A stretch of 64,000 nucleotides of DNA from the NCBI RefSeq assembly GCF_015637705.1, contig NZ_JADOBE010000008.1, forward strand, positions 1 through 64,000, written 5' to 3'. The notes beneath the pieces were generated by a model. That model did not search any database, had not been told where the DNA came from, and saw only the letters and a program-made list of their open reading frames with translations. Made by a program: the position numbers and the translations under genes. Source of the DNA: Pseudomonas sp. N040 (GTDB lineage Bacteria > Pseudomonadota > Gammaproteobacteria > Pseudomonadales > Pseudomonadaceae). Below, piece by piece: positions 49,169 to 57,700 of the stretch. The first letter of the stretch is position 1. Every line of letters starts with the position of its first letter.

Positions 49169-50497
49169 CTATGCGAGCAGCGTGCCGCGCAGGGAATGCG
49201 GCAGGGCATCGTCGATGCGCACGTCGACGAACTGGCCGATCAGCCGTGCATTGCTGCAGGGGAAATTGACGATGCGGTTGTTCTCGGTACGGCCCTGCAG
49301 CTTGCCCGGGTCGCGCTTGGAAAAGTCGGTGACCAGGATGCGCTGGGTGCTGCCGACCATGCGCCGGCTGATCTCGAAGCCCTGCTGGTTGATGCGGTTC
49401 TGCAGGATCTGCAGGCGCTGTTTCTTCAGCTCTTCCGGGGTCTCGTCCGGCAAGTCAGCCGCCGGGGTGCCGGGGCGGGCGCTGTAGACGAAAGAGTAGG
49501 AAAAGTCGAAACCGACATCCTCGATCAGCTGCATGGTCTGCTCGAAGTCCTTCTCGGTCTCGCCGGGGAAGCCGACAATGAAATCGGAGCTGACGCAGAT
49601 ATCCGGCACCGCTGCGCGCAATTTGCGGATCCGCGACTTGTATTCGAGTGCCGTGTGGTTGCGCTTCATCGCCGCCAGGATGCGGTCGGAACCAGCCTGT
49701 ACCGGCAGGTGCACGAACTTTACCAGCTGCGGGATTTCCGCATGCGCCCGGATCAGCGCGTCGGAGAACTCCAGCGGGTGCGAGGTGGTGTAGCGGATGC
49801 GGTCGATGCCGTCGATCGCCGCCACCGCATACAGCAGTTCGGCAAAGTCGGCGATCTGCCCGTCGGGGCGGCTGCCGCGGTAGCCGTTGACGTTCTGCCC
49901 GAGCAGGTTGACTTCGCGCACGCCGTTCTCGGCCAGGTGGGTCACTTCCTGCAGCACATCGGCCAGTGGCCGGCTGACTTCCTCGCCACGGGTATAGGGC
50001 ACCACGCAGAAGGTGCAGTACTTGCTGCAGCCTTCCATCACCGAAACGAAGGCGCTCGGGCCGTCGATGCGCGGCTCGGGCAGGCGGTCGAATTTCTCGA
50101 TCTCGGGAAAGCTGACATCCACCTGCGGCAGGCGCGTGCTGCGCGCGGCAGCGATCATTTCCGGCAGGCGATGCAGCGTTTGCGGGCCGAACACCACGTC
50201 CACATAGGGGGCGCGGTCACGGATCGCCGCGCCTTCCTGGCTGGCCACGCAGCCGCCGACACCGATCACCAGGTCCGGATTTTCCAGCTTGAGCTCACGC
50301 CAGCGCCCCAGTTGCGAGTACACCCGGTCCTGGGCCTTCTCGCGGATGGAGCAGGTGTTGAGCAGGATCAGGTCGGCTTCCGCCGGATCCTGCGTGACTT
50401 CCAGCGCCTGATCCTCGCCCAGCAGGTCGACCATGCGCGAGCTGTCGTACTCGTTCATCTGGCAGCCGTGGGTTTCGATATAGAGCTTCTTGGTCAT
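49169..50497 (-). CDS. miaB: tRNA 2-methylthio-N6-isopentenyladenosine synthase
   Basis: Radical-SAM methylthiotransferase acting on tRNA adenine 37. It has 442 residues: UPF0004 domain ([19 protein letters not shown]) with three cluster cysteines, radical-SAM CxxxCxxC in [17 protein letters not shown] near residue 155, and a C-terminal TRAM domain. First gene of the miaB-phoH-ybeY-corC-lnt series. Confidence 0.97.
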   Translation of the reverse strand: MTKKLYIETHGCQMNEYDSSRMVDLLGEDQALEVTQDPAEADLILLNTCSIREKAQDRVYSQLGRWRELKLENPDLVIGVGGCVASQEGAAIRDRAPYVDVVFGPQTLHRLPEMIAAARSTRLPQVDVSFPEIEKFDRLPEPRIDGPSAFVSVMEGCSKYCTFCVVPYTRGEEVSRPLADVLQEVTHLAENGVREVNLLGQNVNGYRGSRPDGQIADFAELLYAVAAIDGIDRIRYTTSHPLEFSDALIRAHAEIPQLVKFVHLPVQAGSDRILAAMKRNHTALEYKSRIRKLRAAVPDICVSSDFIVGFPGETEKDFEQTMQLIEDVGFDFSYSFVYSARPGTPAADLPDETPEELKKQRLQILQNRINQQGFEISRRMVGSTQRILVTDFSKRDPGKLQGRTENNRIVNFPCSNARLIGQFVDVRIDDALPHSLRGTLLA

Positions 50498-50527
50498 GCT
50501 GGTCGTCGGAAGTGTGCAAGGGGCAGC

Positions 50528-50556
50528 GATTATAGGGGCGTCGCCGGCAGCTTCCT
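50528..50556 (-). promoter_or_regulatory. Predicted miaB promoter
   Basis: On the minus strand a perfect -10 TATAAT (50533-50528) followed by CGCTGCCCC; the -35 (TAGGAA at 50556-50551, 17-bp spacer) is weak. It lies about 30 bases upstream of the miaB start. Confidence 0.55.
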
Positions 50557-50619
50557 AGCGTCGTGCGTCGGGAGCCTGTGCTAAGCTGCGCACCCCCTTT
50601 CTTCAGTCCACTGCCATCC

Positions 50620-50943
50620 ATGAGCAAGCCAGAGCCACTCTACAAGGTCATTTTCCTCAACCAGGGCCAGGTGTACGAGATGTACGCCAAGCAAATCTTC
50701 CAGAGCGATCTGTGGGGCTTCCTGGAAATCGAGGAATTTGTCTTCGGCGAACGCACGCAGATGGTCGTCGACCCCAGCGAAGAAAAGCTCAAGGCGCAGT
50801 TCGATGGCGTGGTGCGCAGCTTCGTGCCGATGCATGCCATCGTGCGCATCGATGAAGTGGAACGCCTGGGCACCCCCAAGATCAGCGAGGCCAAGGGTAG
50901 CGGCAATGTCATGCCGTTTCCCATGCCGATGCCTGAGCGCTAG
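50620..50943 (+). CDS. DUF1820 family protein
   Basis: A 107-residue cytoplasmic protein of unknown function, beginning MSKPEPLYKVIFLNQGQVYE with the family core VYEMYAKQIFQSDLWGF and VPMHAIVRIDEVERLG. No clear ribosome-binding site precedes the ATG. It ends 7 bases before the convergent Sel1 gene. Confidence 0.85.
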   Translation: MSKPEPLYKVIFLNQGQVYEMYAKQIFQSDLWGFLEIEEFVFGERTQMVVDPSEEKLKAQFDGVVRSFVPMHAIVRIDEVERLGTPKISEAKGSGNVMPFPMPMPER

Positions 50944-50950
50944 TTGAACG

Positions 50951-51526
50951 CTAGTTGAGCGGCGGCTCGGCGGGGAAGCCCGGCTGGGTGGATTGCTCCA
51001 GGCCCTGCAGTTCGAGCAGGTAGTCGCGAAAAATCTCGCCGAGCACCTGGTTGGCGATCTCGACCTGGCTGCGCGACATCTGCTGATAGACCTGGTCGGC
51101 AGCGTCCAGCGCCTCTTCCGCGCCATTGACCGCGGACATCTTCAGCAGGATGTAGGCCTGGACCGGGTTTTCCGGTACGCCTTCGCCGCGGTAAAACATC
51201 AGCCCCAGATAGTACTGGGCCTGGGCGTGGCCCTTGAGCGAGGCTTGCTCGAACCAGAACAGCGCCTGGGACAGGTCGCGCTGCCGCAGCTCGCCCTTGT
51301 ACTCGCCGTTGTAATGAAAAACCCCGAGTTCGAACTGAGCTTCGATGTCGCCAGCCTGGGCAGCCCGCTGGCAGGCGTTGACGGCTTCGGCCAGTTGCTC
51401 GGGCGGGGTGTTGAGCATGCAGCTGCCCGTGATCGGCACCAGCAACGAGTTATCCGCTGCCTTGACTGGCAGCGAAGCCAGAAGCAGCAGGCAACCCGTG
51501 AGCAGGGTGCGACTGGTGCGGTTCAT
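50951..51526 (-). CDS. Sel1-repeat periplasmic protein
   Basis: Exported protein of 191 residues with a signal peptide (MNRTSRTLLTGCLLLLASLP, cleavage near VKA). Two or more Sel1-like TPR repeats are seen (CQRAAQAGDIEAQFELGVFH; ASLKGHAQAQYYLGLMFYRG). Such repeats bind protein partners; the function is unknown. Confidence 0.8.
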   Translation of the reverse strand: MNRTSRTLLTGCLLLLASLPVKAADNSLLVPITGSCMLNTPPEQLAEAVNACQRAAQAGDIEAQFELGVFHYNGEYKGELRQRDLSQALFWFEQASLKGHAQAQYYLGLMFYRGEGVPENPVQAYILLKMSAVNGAEEALDAADQVYQQMSRSQVEIANQVLGEIFRDYLLELQGLEQSTQPGFPAEPPLN

Positions 51527-51621
51527 GTGATCCTGGTGCCTCGGAAGCGATTGCGGACTGCCTGCCTGCCCGGCCGGCGCGGTGCGCTGTGTTGCGCATT
51601 ATGGATGAAGCGCCGGCCTTC

Positions 51622-52257
51622 TTACAAAGGCTTTGCCGGGCTTTTGCCAGCAGCCAGCCCGCCCAGCAGCCAGGCCAGCAGCGGATAGGCCGGCGTGAGC
51701 AGGGCATGGAACAGGTCGACTCGCCGAAACGGGCCGGCAAATCCCTCGGTACCCACCAGCAATCCGGCGACGATGAACAGGCTGGTCACGCCGAGGGCCA
51801 GCAGCGCGGGGCGGCGCCACGGCCACTGGCTCAGGCCGGCATACAGGATCAGCAGCAGGCTGCCCAGTTGCAGCAGCAGCCGGTACTCGTCACTCCAGCC
51901 GAGCTGGCGGAACAGTTCGAAGCCGGCACACAGGCCCAGCAGCAAGCGGCCCCAGGCCGGCCCCTGCCAGTCCCAGCCACGGCTCAGGCTGAGTGCCGCC
52001 AGGCCCAGCAGCGGCAGGCCGAGGAAGCTGCTGGCGCGGCTAAGCCAGCCATGCAGTTCGCGGGCATCCGCAGTCAGGCCGAAACGCACCGCCCCGACTG
52101 CCGCGGCGGCCGCCGGCAGGGCAAAGCCGAGCTGGATGCAGAATCGTCGCGGGCCTGCGCCCGCCGCGCCGAGCACCTGGCGCAGGCCCGGCTGCAGCAG
52201 GCAGGCCAGGCAGGCGAGGGCGAGGATGGCATCACTCAAGGCAGTGCTGTACTGCAT
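51622..52257 (-). CDS. Multi-pass membrane protein of unknown function
   Basis: A 211-residue protein with about six hydrophobic segments and no recognised domain. The ATG at 52257 lies 2 bases after the hemL stop; a TTG at 52263 is less likely. The proximity suggests cotranscription with hemL. A charged middle segment (QLGWSDEYRLLLQLG) separates two hydrophobic halves. A similar gene follows hemL in P. aeruginosa as I recall. Confidence 0.7.
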   Translation of the reverse strand: MQYSTALSDAILALACLACLLQPGLRQVLGAAGAGPRRFCIQLGFALPAAAAAVGAVRFGLTADARELHGWLSRASSFLGLPLLGLAALSLSRGWDWQGPAWGRLLLGLCAGFELFRQLGWSDEYRLLLQLGSLLLILYAGLSQWPWRRPALLALGVTSLFIVAGLLVGTEGFAGPFRRVDLFHALLTPAYPLLAWLLGGLAAGKSPAKPL

Positions 52258-52259
52258 GC

Positions 52260-53546
52260 TCAATCGCGCAGTGCGGCGAAGGCGCGCTCGGCGGCATCCA
52301 GGGTGATCTGCAACTCCTGCGTGCCGTGGGCGATCGAGGTGAAGCCAGCCTCGAAGGCGCTCGGGGCCAGGTACACGCCGCCGTCCAGCATCAGGTGGAA
52401 GAAGCGCTTGAAGCGTTCGGCATCGCTGCTCATCACGTCGTCGAAGGTGACGATGTCGTCCGCGCCACTGAAGTACAGGCCGAACATGCCGCCGGCCTGG
52501 GTGGTGACGAAGGCGATGCCGGCGGCATCGGCGCGCTCCTGCAGGCCCTGCAGCAGGCGGCTGGTGAACTCGCTCAGCTCGGCGTGGAAGCCCGGCCGGC
52601 TGATCAGCTTCAGCGTGGTCAGGCCGGCGGCCATCGCCAGCGGGTTACCGGACAGCGTGCCTGCCTGATACACCGGGCCGAGCGGGGCGATGCACTGCAT
52701 GATCGCGCGCTTGCCGCCGAAGCAGCCGACCGGCATGCCGCCGCCGATGATCTTGCCGAAGGTCGACAAGTCCGGGGTGACGCCGTAATAGGCCTGCGCA
52801 CCGCCGAGGGCGACGCGGAAACCGGTCATCACCTCGTCGAAGATCAGCACCACGCCATGCTTGTCGCACTGCGCGCGCAGGCCTTCGAGGAAGCCCGGGG
52901 CCGGCGGCACGCAGTTCATGTTGCCGGCGACCGGCTCGACGATGATGCAGGCCACGCTGCTGCCGACTTCGCCGAGCATGGTCTCGACCGCCTGCAGGTC
53001 GTTGAACGGCAGGGTCAGGGTATGTTTGGCGAAGTCCGCAGGTACACCGGCGGAACTGGGCACGCCCTGGGTCAGCAGGCCGGAGCCAGCCTTGACCAGC
53101 AGGCTGTCCGAGTGCCCGTGGTAGCAGCCCTCGAACTTGATGATGTTGTCGCGCCCGGTGAAGCCGCGGGCCAGGCGAATCGCGCTCATGGTCGCCTCGG
53201 TGCCGGAGCTGACCATGCGCACCATCTCCATCGACGGCACCAGGCTGCATACCAGGTCGGCCATCTCGGTTTCCATGGCCGTCGGCGCGCCGTAGGACAG
53301 GCCATGCTGCAGCTGCTGGCGCACGGCCTCGAGCACGTCGGGGTGGCCGTGGCCGAGGATCATCGGGCCCCAGGAGCCAACGTAGTCGACATAGCGCTTG
53401 CCGTCTTCGTCGGTGACATAGGCGCCTTCGGCATGCTTGAAGAACAGCGGCGTGCCGCCGACGCTGCGGAACGCGCGTACCGGCGAGTTGACGCCGCCGG
53501 GAATGTGTTTCTGCGCGTTGTTGAAGAGGATTTCCGAACGGGTCAT
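52260..53546 (-). CDS. hemL: Glutamate-1-semialdehyde 2,1-aminomutase
   Basis: PLP enzyme giving 5-aminolevulinate in haem synthesis (C5 pathway). The ATG at 53546 ([19 protein letters not shown]) gives 428 residues. The PLP lysine is Lys265 in [28 protein letters not shown] is near 87 and the motif [11 protein letters not shown] near 201. It lies 19 bases after thiE on the minus strand. Confidence 0.96.
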   Translation of the reverse strand: MTRSEILFNNAQKHIPGGVNSPVRAFRSVGGTPLFFKHAEGAYVTDEDGKRYVDYVGSWGPMILGHGHPDVLEAVRQQLQHGLSYGAPTAMETEMADLVCSLVPSMEMVRMVSSGTEATMSAIRLARGFTGRDNIIKFEGCYHGHSDSLLVKAGSGLLTQGVPSSAGVPADFAKHTLTLPFNDLQAVETMLGEVGSSVACIIVEPVAGNMNCVPPAPGFLEGLRAQCDKHGVVLIFDEVMTGFRVALGGAQAYYGVTPDLSTFGKIIGGGMPVGCFGGKRAIMQCIAPLGPVYQAGTLSGNPLAMAAGLTTLKLISRPGFHAELSEFTSRLLQGLQERADAAGIAFVTTQAGGMFGLYFSGADDIVTFDDVMSSDAERFKRFFHLMLDGGVYLAPSAFEAGFTSIAHGTQELQITLDAAERAFAALRD

Positions 53547-53565
53547 GGCAGGGTTCTCGTAAACG

Positions 53566-54198
53566 TTAAACGGTATGGAACAGTTCGCTGAAGGCGCGCG
53601 CGCGGCGTTCGACTTCGGTGGCATCGGCGGCGGCAAACAGGGCGTGGATCACGGCCAGCAGGTCGACGCCCTGGGCGATCAGTGCGGGCGCGTGGTCCAG
53701 GCTGATGCCGCCGATGGCGGCAATCGGCAGGCGGATGTCGCGCCGGGCCGCAGCCAGCAATGCGGGGGTGGCGCAGACATCGCCGGGTTTGGTCTGCGAC
53801 TGGAAAAACCGGCCGAAGGCCACGTAGCTGGCGCCTTCGGCCACGGCCTGGGTCGCCAGCTCGAGCCGGGCGTGGCAGGTGGCGCCGATCAGCGCGTGCG
53901 GGCCGAGCAGGGCGCGGGCCGCCGCCAGCGAGCCGTCCTGCTGGCCCAGGTGCACGCCGGCACCAATTCGCGCGGCCAGTTCGGCATCGTCATTGATGAT
54001 CAGCGCGGCGCCGTGGCGGACGCACAGCTCGTGCAACGCCTCGGCTTCGCGCAGGCGCTGCGCGGCATTGCTGGACTTGTCACGGTACTGCAGGAGCGTC
54101 GCGCCGCCTTTCAGCGCGGCTTCGGCATAGGGCAGCAGGCGGCCATCGGCCAGCAGCTGGCTGTCGGTGATGGCGTAAAGCCCGCGCAGTCTGGCCAT
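53566..54198 (-). CDS. thiE: Thiamine-phosphate synthase
   Basis: Joins HMP-pyrophosphate and the thiazole phosphate to make thiamine phosphate. It has 210 residues in a TIM barrel, with [15 protein letters not shown] near residue 35, HLGQQDGSL near 84 and [16 protein letters not shown] near 170. It lies 6 bases after thiD and precedes hemL. ThiL, the next enzyme, is at 33023-33991. Confidence 0.95.
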   Translation of the reverse strand: MARLRGLYAITDSQLLADGRLLPYAEAALKGGATLLQYRDKSSNAAQRLREAEALHELCVRHGAALIINDDAELAARIGAGVHLGQQDGSLAAARALLGPHALIGATCHARLELATQAVAEGASYVAFGRFFQSQTKPGDVCATPALLAAARRDIRLPIAAIGGISLDHAPALIAQGVDLLAVIHALFAAADATEVERRARAFSELFHTV

Positions 54199-54204
54199 CC
54201 GCGG

Positions 54205-55014
54205 CTAGCTGCAGAAGTCGAGCGGCAGGCGGCGCGGCACATACTGGCCGCGGCCCGGCTGCTCGGCGTCGCGCAGGGTGCGCCAGGTGTAGTCGAGGGC
54301 CGAGCGCACGGCGCTGACCAGTTCCTCGCCGAGGGCCAGGCGCCCGGCCAGGCTGCTGGCCAGGGTGCAGCCGGAGCCGTGGTAACTGCCGGGCAGGCGC
54401 GCGCAGGTAAAGGTATGCGCTTGGCCGCCACGCACATACAGGCGGTTGTGGATGTCCGTTTCGTCGCCATGGCCGCCGGTGATCAGCAGGTACTGGCAGA
54501 ACGGCAGCAGCTTGGCGGCGCACTCGTCGGCGCTGCCGTCCGGCAGTTCGGCGAGGATGCGCGCCTCCGGCAGGTTGGGGGTGGCAATCGCGGCGATCGG
54601 CAACAGGCGCTCGCGCATGGCGTAGCCGACATCATCCTTGCCCAGCGAGCCGCCACCGCCGGCGCGCAGCACCGGGTCGCAGACCAGCGGTACACCGGGC
54701 AGCAACTGCATCAGCTCGACCACCGTATCGACCATCTCCACCGAGCCAAGCATGCCCAGCTTGACGGCGGCCACTGGCAGGTCGGCGATCACCGCGTGGG
54801 CCTGGGCCAGCACCCAGTCACGGTCGAGCACGCGGAAGGCGGAAACATTGACCGTATCCTGCACGGTCAGCGCGGTGACGGTTGGCGCAGCGTGGCAGCC
54901 TTGCGCGAGCAGGGCTTCGATGTCGGCCTGCAGGCCGGCGCCGCCGCTGGGATCGTGGCCGGACAGGCAGAGCACGACCGGTCGGGAAGGGGCGAAGTTC
55001 ATGGGGATATTCAT
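54205..55014 (-). CDS. thiD: Hydroxymethylpyrimidine (phosphate) kinase
   Basis: Phosphorylates HMP twice for thiamine synthesis. It has 269 residues from the ATG at 55014 (MNIPMNFAPSRPVVLCLSG); ATG 55002 is possible, and neither has a strong ribosome-binding site. Ribokinase-fold motifs: SGHDPSGGAGLQADI near 19 and the C-terminal LPGSYHGSGCTLASSLA with the catalytic Cys/Gly region. No TPP riboswitch was seen upstream. Confidence 0.94.
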   Translation of the reverse strand: MNIPMNFAPSRPVVLCLSGHDPSGGAGLQADIEALLAQGCHAAPTVTALTVQDTVNVSAFRVLDRDWVLAQAHAVIADLPVAAVKLGMLGSVEMVDTVVELMQLLPGVPLVCDPVLRAGGGGSLGKDDVGYAMRERLLPIAAIATPNLPEARILAELPDGSADECAAKLLPFCQYLLITGGHGDETDIHNRLYVRGGQAHTFTCARLPGSYHGSGCTLASSLAGRLALGEELVSAVRSALDYTWRTLRDAEQPGRGQYVPRRLPLDFCS

Positions 55015-55125
55015 AGGCCGGCAAGCTTATCACTATTGATTCCGCCCACTAAAGGTGCGCTGCGGGGTGACGATTGTTCAGGCCTGAATGAGCAGGGCGT
55101 GTATCTGTCGCGGAAATGGCTGAAA

Positions 55126-55139
55126 TGCCGCTTCCGGCA
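55126..55139. promoter_or_regulatory. Inverted repeat in the thiD-TetR gap
   Basis: TGCCG-CTTC-CGGCA at 55126-55139 is a perfect 5-bp inverted repeat in the 174-bp divergent region, about 50 bases before the TetR start. It could be the TetR operator, or chance in GC-rich DNA. Confidence 0.3.
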
Positions 55140-55188
55140 AAAGCTGAAGCATGGTTCACTTCTTCAAGGTCTGAACCGGGATTCATTT

Positions 55189-55824
55189 ATGGTCTATCGC
55201 ACCACCAGCCTGCGCCTCGACCGCGACCAGGAGCTGCGCGCCCGGATCCTCGAGTGCGCCCTGGCGCGGGTCAGTGACGGCGGCTTTGCCAGCCTGACCA
55301 TGCAGGCGCTGGCCGGCGATGTCGGCCTGGCCACCGGCAGCTTGTACCGGCATTTCCGCAACAAGGCGCAGCTGGCCTGCGAGGTGTTCGCCAGCGCCAG
55401 CGGCCGCGAGGTCGAGGCGCTGGCCGTGGCCTTCGCCGCGCCGGGCACGCCGGGCGCGCGCCTGGCACAGGGCATCCGCCAGTTTGCCACGCGGGCCTGG
55501 CACAGCCGGCAGCTGGCCTTTGCCCTGATTGCCGAGCCGGTCGAGCCGGAGGTCGACGAGCAGCGCCTGCGCTATCGTGAGGCCTATGCCGAGCTGTTCG
55601 GTCGCCTGCTTGCGGAGGGGGTGGCCAGCGGTGATTTCCAGGTCGAGCAGATCCGCCTGGCGTCGGCCTGCCTGGTCGGGGCGATCGCCGAGGCGCTGGT
55701 CGGGCCGCTGGCGCCGGCGGCGCGGGTAGCGCAGGACTCTGGCCGAACGGCCAGCAACGCGGCCGAGATCAGCCGCCATCTGATTACCTTCTGCCTGCGC
55801 GCGGTCGGCGCCAAGGAGTACTAG
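55189..55824 (+). CDS. TetR-family transcriptional regulator
   Basis: One-component repressor of 211 residues. The N-terminal helix-turn-helix is at about 30-62 (FASLTMQALAGDVGLATGSL, then YRHFRNK); the rest is the ligand-binding dimer domain. The stop lies 2 bases before the AidB gene, so the regulator probably controls its own operon. Ligand unknown. From memory, PAO1 has a regulator and an acyl-CoA dehydrogenase side by side in this position (PA3973/PA3972). Confidence 0.92.
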   Translation: MVYRTTSLRLDRDQELRARILECALARVSDGGFASLTMQALAGDVGLATGSLYRHFRNKAQLACEVFASASGREVEALAVAFAAPGTPGARLAQGIRQFATRAWHSRQLAFALIAEPVEPEVDEQRLRYREAYAELFGRLLAEGVASGDFQVEQIRLASACLVGAIAEALVGPLAPAARVAQDSGRTASNAAEISRHLITFCLRAVGAKEY

Positions 55825-55826
55825 CC

Positions 55827-57494
55827 ATGTCACTGCAGTCATTTGCCGGCAGTCAATTTGCCGAAACCCATGAAGTCCTCAACCAGGTGCCATCACTCGA
55901 CGGCGCCAACCTCTACCGTCTCGACCTGCCGCTGCAGGAGTGGGCCCGGCGCTTCGGAGGCGGCTGGGCCGAGGATCAGCTGAGCGTGTATGGCGGCCTG
56001 GCCGGCGGTACGCTGATGGCGGCCGGGTTCCTCGCCAACGAGAACAAGCCGGTGTTCAAGAGCCACGACCGCTACGGCAACCGCATCGACCTGGTGGAGT
56101 TCCACCCGGCCTATCACCAGCTGATGCACACCGCCATCGAGCACGGCATTCCCTCGTTGCCGTGGACCGACCCGCGCCCCGGCGCGCAGGTCGCCCGCGC
56201 CGCGCTGAACTACCTGCACAACCAGGCGGAGGCCGGCAATGCCTGCCCGCTGACCATGACCTACGCCAGCGTGGCGACCCTGCGCCTGCAGCCGGACCTG
56301 GCCGAGATCTGGCTGCCCAAGGTGCTGTCCGGCATCTACGACCCAAGCAACCTGCCGCTGGAACAGAAGAGCGGGGCCACCATCGGCATGGCGATGACCG
56401 AGAAGCAGGGCGGCACCGACGTGCGCGCCAACACCACCCGCGCCCATGCAGTGGGTAGCGCTGGTCCGGGGCAGCCGTACGAGCTGGTCGGGCACAAGTG
56501 GTTCTGCTCGGCGCCGATGTGCGATGCCTTCCTCACCCTGGCCTACACCGCCAGGGGCCTGTCCTGCTTCCTGCTGCCGCGGCACCGGCCGGACGGCACG
56601 CGCAACCAGTTCTATGTGCAGCGCCTGAAGAACAAGCTGGGCAACTGGGCCAACGCCTCCAGCGAAGTCGAGTACCGCGGCGCGCTGGCCTGGCTGGTCG
56701 GCGAGGAAGGCCGCGGGGTGGCGACCATCATCGAGATGGTCGCGCTGACCCGCTTCGACTGCATGATCGGTTCCAGCAGCCTGATGCGCCAGGCCCTGAC
56801 CCAGGCCAGCCACCACTGCGCGCACCGCCAGGTCGGCGGCCGCGTGCTGGCCGAACAGCCGCTGATGCAGAACGTGCTGGCCGACCTGGCGCTGGAAAGC
56901 GAGGCGGCGCTGGCGTTGACCATGCGCATGGGCCGGGCACTGGACAACCCGCACGATGCGCAGGAGGACAAGTTCGCCCGGCTGGTCACCGCGATCGGCA
57001 AGTACTGGATCTGCAAACGCGCGCCGGCAATGATCGCCGAGGCCTCCGAATGCATGGGTGGCGCCGGCTACGTCGAGGAAACCATCATGCCGCGGCTGTA
57101 CCGCGAGGCGCCGGTCAACTCGATCTGGGAAGGCTCGGGCAATGTGCAGTGCCTGGATGTGCTGCGTGCCCTGTCCAAGGAGCCGGGCGTGCTCGATGCG
57201 CTGTTCGTCGAGCTGGGCGACGGCCATGGCGATGCGCGCCTGAAGGCGCAGATCAACAAGCTCAAGGCCGGCTTCGCCGACACCGCAGACATCCAGTACC
57301 GCGCGCGCCAGCTCACCGAGGACGTGGCCCTGGCGCTGCAGGCCAAGCTGCTGCTGGAAGCCGGCAACAGCACGGTCAGCGACGCCTTCCTCGCCAGCCG
57401 CCTGGGTGGCGAGGGCGGGCGCGTCTACGGCACCCTGCCACGCGGCGTGGATGCCGCGGCGCTGCTGGCGCGCAGCACGCCGCATCTGGCGTGA
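55827..57494 (+). CDS. AidB-family acyl-CoA dehydrogenase-like flavoprotein
   Basis: FAD protein of 555 residues, similar along its length to E. coli AidB (541 residues), which binds DNA and is induced by alkylation. Shared blocks: MTEKQGGTDVRANTTRA near residue 190, VGHKWFCSAPMCDA near 222, LKNKLGNWANASSEVE near 270, LTRFDCMIGSS near 310 and APVNSIWEGSGNVQCLDVLR near 430. The dehydrogenase fold is intact, but AidB proteins have low dehydrogenase activity and a C-terminal DNA-binding domain. It sits in an operon with TetR rather than under Ada control, so the signal may differ. Confidence 0.9.
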   Translation: MSLQSFAGSQFAETHEVLNQVPSLDGANLYRLDLPLQEWARRFGGGWAEDQLSVYGGLAGGTLMAAGFLANENKPVFKSHDRYGNRIDLVEFHPAYHQLMHTAIEHGIPSLPWTDPRPGAQVARAALNYLHNQAEAGNACPLTMTYASVATLRLQPDLAEIWLPKVLSGIYDPSNLPLEQKSGATIGMAMTEKQGGTDVRANTTRAHAVGSAGPGQPYELVGHKWFCSAPMCDAFLTLAYTARGLSCFLLPRHRPDGTRNQFYVQRLKNKLGNWANASSEVEYRGALAWLVGEEGRGVATIIEMVALTRFDCMIGSSSLMRQALTQASHHCAHRQVGGRVLAEQPLMQNVLADLALESEAALALTMRMGRALDNPHDAQEDKFARLVTAIGKYWICKRAPAMIAEASECMGGAGYVEETIMPRLYREAPVNSIWEGSGNVQCLDVLRALSKEPGVLDALFVELGDGHGDARLKAQINKLKAGFADTADIQYRARQLTEDVALALQAKLLLEAGNSTVSDAFLASRLGGEGGRVYGTLPRGVDAAALLARSTPHLA

Positions 57495-57540
57495 GCCGGG
57501 CTGGCGGCGAAGATGATTTTGCCGCGCAGCTTTTGATCTT

Positions 57541-57607
57541 TGTAGGAGCCAGCTTGCTGGCGATGATAGGCACGGGCAAAAGCATCGCGAGCAAGCTCGC
57601 TCCTACA
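57541..57607. repeat. REP doublet (REPIN)
   Basis: Two inverted REP units: 57541-57565 (TGTAGGAGCCAGCTTGCTGG then CGATG) and, on the other strand, 57607-57583, with 17 bases between. The units differ at two bases, and both changes keep the inner hairpin paired (GCCAGC/GCTGGC and GCGAGC/GCTCGC). They belong to the Pseudomonas family starting TGTAGGAGC. The element lies 47 bases after the AidB stop. Confidence 0.95.
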
Positions 57608-57644
57608 GGTTTCGCGCGAGCAGCTGGCTGGGACATAGCCGACG

Positions 57645-57680
57645 AAAAAGCCCCCGGTGGCATGCCAGCGGGGGCTTTTA
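57645..57680. terminator. Bidirectional terminator between aidB and the DUF1254 gene
   Basis: AAAAGCCCCC at 57646-57655 pairs with GGGGGCTTTT at 57670-57679; the inner part contains the palindrome TGGCATGCCA. T tracts are present in both directions. It serves convergent genes. Confidence 0.88.
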
Positions 57681-57700
57681 TAGTGCGCAATCGTCAGGCG

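Noticed and set aside
53575-55188. Upstream extension of the TetR frame through thiE and thiD, and similar long extensions of leuS, ThiL and ssb frames
   Set aside because: The extensions are antisense or unrelated in composition; the internal starts agree with family N-termini.
55015-55188. A TPP riboswitch upstream of thiD
   Set aside because: The conserved CTGAGA and related TPP-aptamer blocks were not found on either strand.
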